From Rhizobium freirei PRF 81 (GTDB taxonomy: Bacteria > Pseudomonadota > Alphaproteobacteria > Rhizobiales > Rhizobiaceae), in the NCBI RefSeq assembly GCF_000359745.1, contig NZ_AQHN01000055.1, positions 417,931 through 481,930 of the forward strand: a stretch of DNA of 64,000 nucleotides, written 5' to 3'. Within the stretch, counting starts at the first letter, position 1. Each line of letters begins with the position of its first letter. The notes beneath the pieces are model-generated. The model had not been told where the DNA came from and made no database searches. It saw nothing but the letters and a program-made list of their open reading frames with translations. Shown here piece after piece: positions 61,328 through 64,000 of the stretch. The position numbers were made by a program, and so were the translations under genes.

Positions 61328-62599
61328 TCACTCCTTCTCCGCACGGGTAGCCTCGGCTGCACGACGCAGAAGAAGATCACGTTCCCTCTGATTTTCAGCA
61401 AGCGCGGCGGCCGTTTCGAAGGCTCGCCGCGCTTCGTCGTGGCGGCCAAGCTTATAGAGAAGATCGCCGCGAACGCTCGGCAGAAGATGATAGTCCTTCA
61501 GTGCAGGCTCATCATACAGACGCTCGATGATCGCCAGTGCCGCTTCGGGACCGTCGGCCATGCCGACGGCAACGGCGCGGTTGAGTTCGACGACCGGGGA
61601 CGGAATGAGATCGGCAAGCTCCGCGTAGAGGTCGGCGATCCGCCGCCAGTCGGTTTCCTCGGCGGTCCCGGCCCTCGCATGACAGGCAATGATCGCGGCC
61701 TGAAGCGCATAGACCCCGCCGGCACCGCCAAGTTGCTGTACCCGCTTCAGCGCCTGCAAACCGCGCTGAATCTGCAGCCGATCCCAACGAGCACGATCTT
61801 GCTCGAGCAGAAGGATCGGGTTGCCGTCGGCATCCGTCCGCGCCGCCGCACGGGACGCATTCAGCTCCATCAAGGCCAGCAGCGCATGCGCTTCCGGCTC
61901 CAGCGGAGCAACGGAAGTCAGCACCCTGCCCAGCCGCAGCGCCTCATTGCACAATTGCAGCCGCAGCCAGTTTTCGCCGCGCGCTGCCGTATAGCCCTCA
62001 TTGAAGATCAGATAGACAACCTCCAGCACCGAGGCCAGGCGCTGCGACAGTTCCTCGCCGTGCGGCGTCTCATAGGTAAGCCCCGATTCAGACAGTGTTT
62101 TCTTGGCGCGGACGATGCGCTGCGCGATCGTCGCTTCCGACACCAGGAACGCCCTGGCGATCTCTTCCGTCGTCAGGCCGCAGATCATCCGCAAGGCCAG
62201 CGCCACGCGTGCTTCGCGCGAAATCAGCGGATGGCAGGCCGTAAAGATCAGGCGCAGCATTTCATCGCCGATATCGTCATCGAGAGGGGTGTCAAGATCA
62301 GGCATGATCTGCTCGTCCTCCTCCATCTCCCGAACGATCAACTCGTGTTTCTGGTCAAGCATGCGGCGGCGGCGCAGATGGTCGAGCGCCCGGCGTTTGG
62401 CGGTGGTCATAAGCCATGCGCCGGGGCGCTCGGGGATGCCCGTCTCCGGCCATCGCTCCAAAGCCACGATCAGTGCTTCTTGAGTAAGATCCTCGGCCAG
62501 CGGCACGTCGCGCAGCAATCGCGCCAGGCTGGTGATGAGCCTCGGCTGCTCTATTCGCCAGACGGCGAGGATCGCACGATGGGCGCCGGCGACCGTCAC
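61328..62599 (-). CDS. ECF42-type RNA polymerase sigma factor, module 2
   Basis: 423 residues if read from GTG 62599 (AHRAILAVWRIEQPRL follows within six codons), which has a GGGGCGGG upstream and is the family's natural start; the frame stays open to 62800 within the partner gene. Region 2: LAEDLTQEALIVALERWPE, WLMTTAKRRALDHLRR. Region 4: MICGLTTEEIARAFLVSEATIAQR. The C-terminal extension has VYLIFNEGYTA, ILLLEQDRARWDR and IPSPVVELNRAVAV. It is a distant paralogue of the module 1 protein, in the same order with its DGPF gene. The stop is 31 bp from the end of the convergent MFS gene. Confidence 0.92.
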   Translation of the reverse strand: MTVAGAHRAILAVWRIEQPRLITSLARLLRDVPLAEDLTQEALIVALERWPETGIPERPGAWLMTTAKRRALDHLRRRRMLDQKHELIVREMEEDEQIMPDLDTPLDDDIGDEMLRLIFTACHPLISREARVALALRMICGLTTEEIARAFLVSEATIAQRIVRAKKTLSESGLTYETPHGEELSQRLASVLEVVYLIFNEGYTAARGENWLRLQLCNEALRLGRVLTSVAPLEPEAHALLALMELNASRAAARTDADGNPILLLEQDRARWDRLQIQRGLQALKRVQQLGGAGGVYALQAAIIACHARAGTAEETDWRRIADLYAELADLIPSPVVELNRAVAVGMADGPEAALAIIERLYDEPALKDYHLLPSVRGDLLYKLGRHDEARRAFETAAALAENQRERDLLLRRAAEATRAEKE

Positions 62600-62630
62600 G
62601 GCCGCCCGCCCCGCTGACAGATCGAAGTCA

Positions 62631-63023
62631 TCATGCCCTTGCTTCGGCGAGCGGGTCGCATACACCCTCGGCATTTGGCTCGAAGTAGGCGCGCACCTCG
62701 CATGTACCTTCCCAGCCGGGCATGAAATCCTTATGCAGCTGCATGAATTCAACCGCGAGCGCCACGGCCTCTTCCTTGCTTTGCAGCTCGAATATCGCAT
62801 ACCCGCCGACGACTTCCTTGGCCTCGACGAAGGGACCGTCGACGACGCTCAACTTGCCATCCTTGATCGTGACCCGCGCGCCGGTCGCAAGCGGCATCAG
62901 CCCGGCCGTATCGATCATCCGGCCGGCCTTGATCTCCCGATCGGCGATCTTGTGGATGGCCTCGAGAAGCTCCGGCGTCGGATGCATGAAATCCTTGGCA
63001 GTGACAATAGACATGAAACGCAT
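62631..63023 (-). CDS. DGPF/YciI-family protein, ECF42 partner, module 2
   Basis: 130 residues from ATG 63023 (MRFMSIVTAKDFMHPTPEL), with GGAGGA upstream. DGPF motif: KLSVVDGPFVEAKEVVGGYAIFEL. It is followed by the sigma factor gene and preceded by a matching promoter at 63088-63114. Its fold is the YciI-like alpha/beta barrel; function unknown. Confidence 0.9.
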   Translation of the reverse strand: MRFMSIVTAKDFMHPTPELLEAIHKIADREIKAGRMIDTAGLMPLATGARVTIKDGKLSVVDGPFVEAKEVVGGYAIFELQSKEEAVALAVEFMQLHKDFMPGWEGTCEVRAYFEPNAEGVCDPLAEARA

Positions 63024-63394
63024 GGGAAAATTCCTCCGAAGCGAGACGCCGGCACCATTGCCGCTCAACAAGCCCGCTCATATTGACGACGAAGCAGCCC
63101 TCTGGAAATCGACAGTCGTTTGGAAAAATCTGCGTGACGACCGAAACGCCGGCAAATCGTACTTCCGTCCCAGGCAAATCATCAAGATCGGCAACGCTCA
63201 AAACGATCTTGGATTCAGCTGAATGGCTTGGGGTCGGATGATCCTGCAACTCGCCGCATCGCTTTGTTGACTTCGCATAATCATTGCAAGATGGTGAGGC
63301 GAAATTGCACCTGCGGACTTGCAAAAGCCGGCGTCTCCCCAGGGGCACGGCCTCCGGCAAAGCTCTGCAGATAACTCGGCGGGAGCTTGTTTTC
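63024..63394. other. Intergenic region with an ECF42 promoter, otherwise nothing seen
   Basis: 371 bp between the divergent DGPF and VOC genes. Apart from the promoter at 63088-63114 there is no recognised gene, repeat or RNA. Confidence 0.6.
63088..63114 (-). promoter_or_regulatory. Predicted ECF42-dependent promoter of module 2
   Basis: On the minus strand: TGTCGA (63109-63114), 17 bp, CGTC (63088-63091), 65 nt before the DGPF start. It matches the published ECF42 -35 element exactly and has the same spacing as the module 1 promoter. Confidence 0.7.
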
Positions 63395-63772
63395 ATGTTC
63401 GACCATATCTCGATCGGCGTCAAAGACCTGGCGCGGGCGCAGACGTTTTACGACGCGGCACTCTTGCCGCTCGGCTATGAGCGTCTGAGCAATTTCGACG
63501 GCACGATCGGATATGGCGCCGAACGCCCTCAATTCTGGGTCAGCGAAGTCGAGCATCCCGTGCCTGCCGATCGCAGCTCCGGCCTGCACTTCTGCTTCGT
63601 CGCGGCCAGCCAGGAAGCCGTCGACGCTTTCTACGCCGCCGGCATTGCCAATGGCGGTGAAGACAACGGCAAGCCGGGCATCAGGCCGGACTATAGCCAG
63701 TTCTACTATGCGGCATTCGTCATCGATCCCGATGGCTACCGGCTGGAAGCCTATTTCAAGACCGGCGAGTGA
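63395..63772 (+). CDS. VOC-family (glyoxalase-like) protein
   Basis: 125 residues from ATG 63395 (MFDHISIGVKDLARAQTFYD), after GGGAG. Vicinal-oxygen-chelate fold with two beta-alpha-beta-beta-beta units; HISIGV, LHFCFVAAS and AFVIDPDGYRLEAYFK give likely metal ligands His and Glu. The substrate is unknown. It diverges from the ECF42 module 2. The remaining 228 bp to the right edge show no gene that I can support. Confidence 0.87.
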   Translation: MFDHISIGVKDLARAQTFYDAALLPLGYERLSNFDGTIGYGAERPQFWVSEVEHPVPADRSSGLHFCFVAASQEAVDAFYAAGIANGGEDNGKPGIRPDYSQFYYAAFVIDPDGYRLEAYFKTGE

Positions 63773-64000
63773 TCGCAATCCCGATGCTATCGAGCCCGAG
63801 CTGATTCGTCGGCAAGGCTCGAAGGCGCAGGATTAACCCGTTAGTTTCCTTGGATACTTGATCTTTCCGGCGCCTGTCAGACTTTCGCCGTGGGCGCAGT
63901 CGGATCGTGCCAATCTTATCTTTGCGCAGGATATCGGCTGCCACTTGTTTTTGGATTTCTTCGAAGAATGGCCGGCGGCGCCTATCTCTCGGACACAGCT

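Noticed and set aside
1..64000. CRISPR array, prophage or integrated conjugative element
   Set aside because: No regularly spaced direct repeats, no phage structural or integrase genes, and no conjugation genes were found.

Overview
The window reads as chromosomal DNA of a member of the Rhizobiaceae (Rhizobium/Agrobacterium clade). It is GC-rich with strong third-position GC bias. It carries a BacA/SbmA transporter gene, a chvE-gguA-gguB-gguC operon with a divergent gbpR-type regulator, XdhAB with PuuD-type urate oxidation, 260-residue XylG-type ATPases, and short palindromic interspersed elements of the kind scattered through rhizobial genomes. No rRNA operon, phage, CRISPR array or intact transposase was seen; one tRNA gene (Arg, CCG) is present.

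Layout. 0-10 kb: the 5' part of bacA (running off the left edge), a PadR regulator with a duplicated leader, methionine aminopeptidase, a GNAT acetyltransferase, then a stress-type block (DoxX-like membrane protein, an internally shortened AHSA1/SRPBCC protein, an ECF42-type sigma factor with its DGPF/YciI partner, a serine beta-lactamase-like hydrolase), LD-carboxypeptidase and glycerol kinase. 9.7-23.6 kb: 3-hydroxybutyrate dehydrogenase followed by a purine/ureide catabolic region: xdhA-xdhB, a LysR regulator, puuD-guaD-lldD on the plus strand, and puuE-uraD-(HepT-like)-allA-uraH-phosphoesterase on the minus strand. Together these take guanine and hypoxanthine through xanthine, urate, 5-hydroxyisourate, OHCU and allantoin to allantoate, and split ureidoglycolate. 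No xdhC and no allantoate hydrolase gene lies here. 23.7-33.4 kb: a DUF1045 protein, an FAD oxidoreductase diverging from mnmD, a four-PAS hybrid kinase, a small Tyr/Pro-rich secreted protein, a DEAD-box helicase behind a highly structured leader, and an EamA permease. 33.7-37 kb: a three-gene ATP-grasp/alpha-E/transglutaminase operon.

37-55.3 kb is a sugar island. ChvE-GguAB import, GguC (AraD1 family), an aldehyde dehydrogenase and an IlvD/Edd dehydratase form one minus-strand operon that fits oxidative L-arabinose breakdown to 2-oxoglutarate. It is followed by a J-domain-like protein, inositol dehydrogenase, an ArsR/SRPBCC pair, an accessory ClpP and a xylose transporter operon (xylFHG) with a divergent ROK repressor and a perfect palindromic operator. 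The island ends at tRNA-Arg. From 55.5 to 57 kb the DNA is nearly gene-free and carries a possible insertion-sequence scar. The last 7 kb hold a GYD protein, a glycosyltransferase, a cupin, a LysR/MFS pair, a second ECF42/DGPF module and a VOC protein.

Most notable signals: two ECF42/DGPF modules, each preceded by an almost identical TGTCG(A/G)-17 bp-CGTC promoter; covarying palindromic repeats; the structured leader of the DEAD-box helicase gene; the duplicated operator-RBS-start unit of padR; the ATP-grasp/alpha-E/transglutaminase trio without Anbu; and mnmD, which shares a CATG start and a CTAG stop with its two opposite-strand neighbours.
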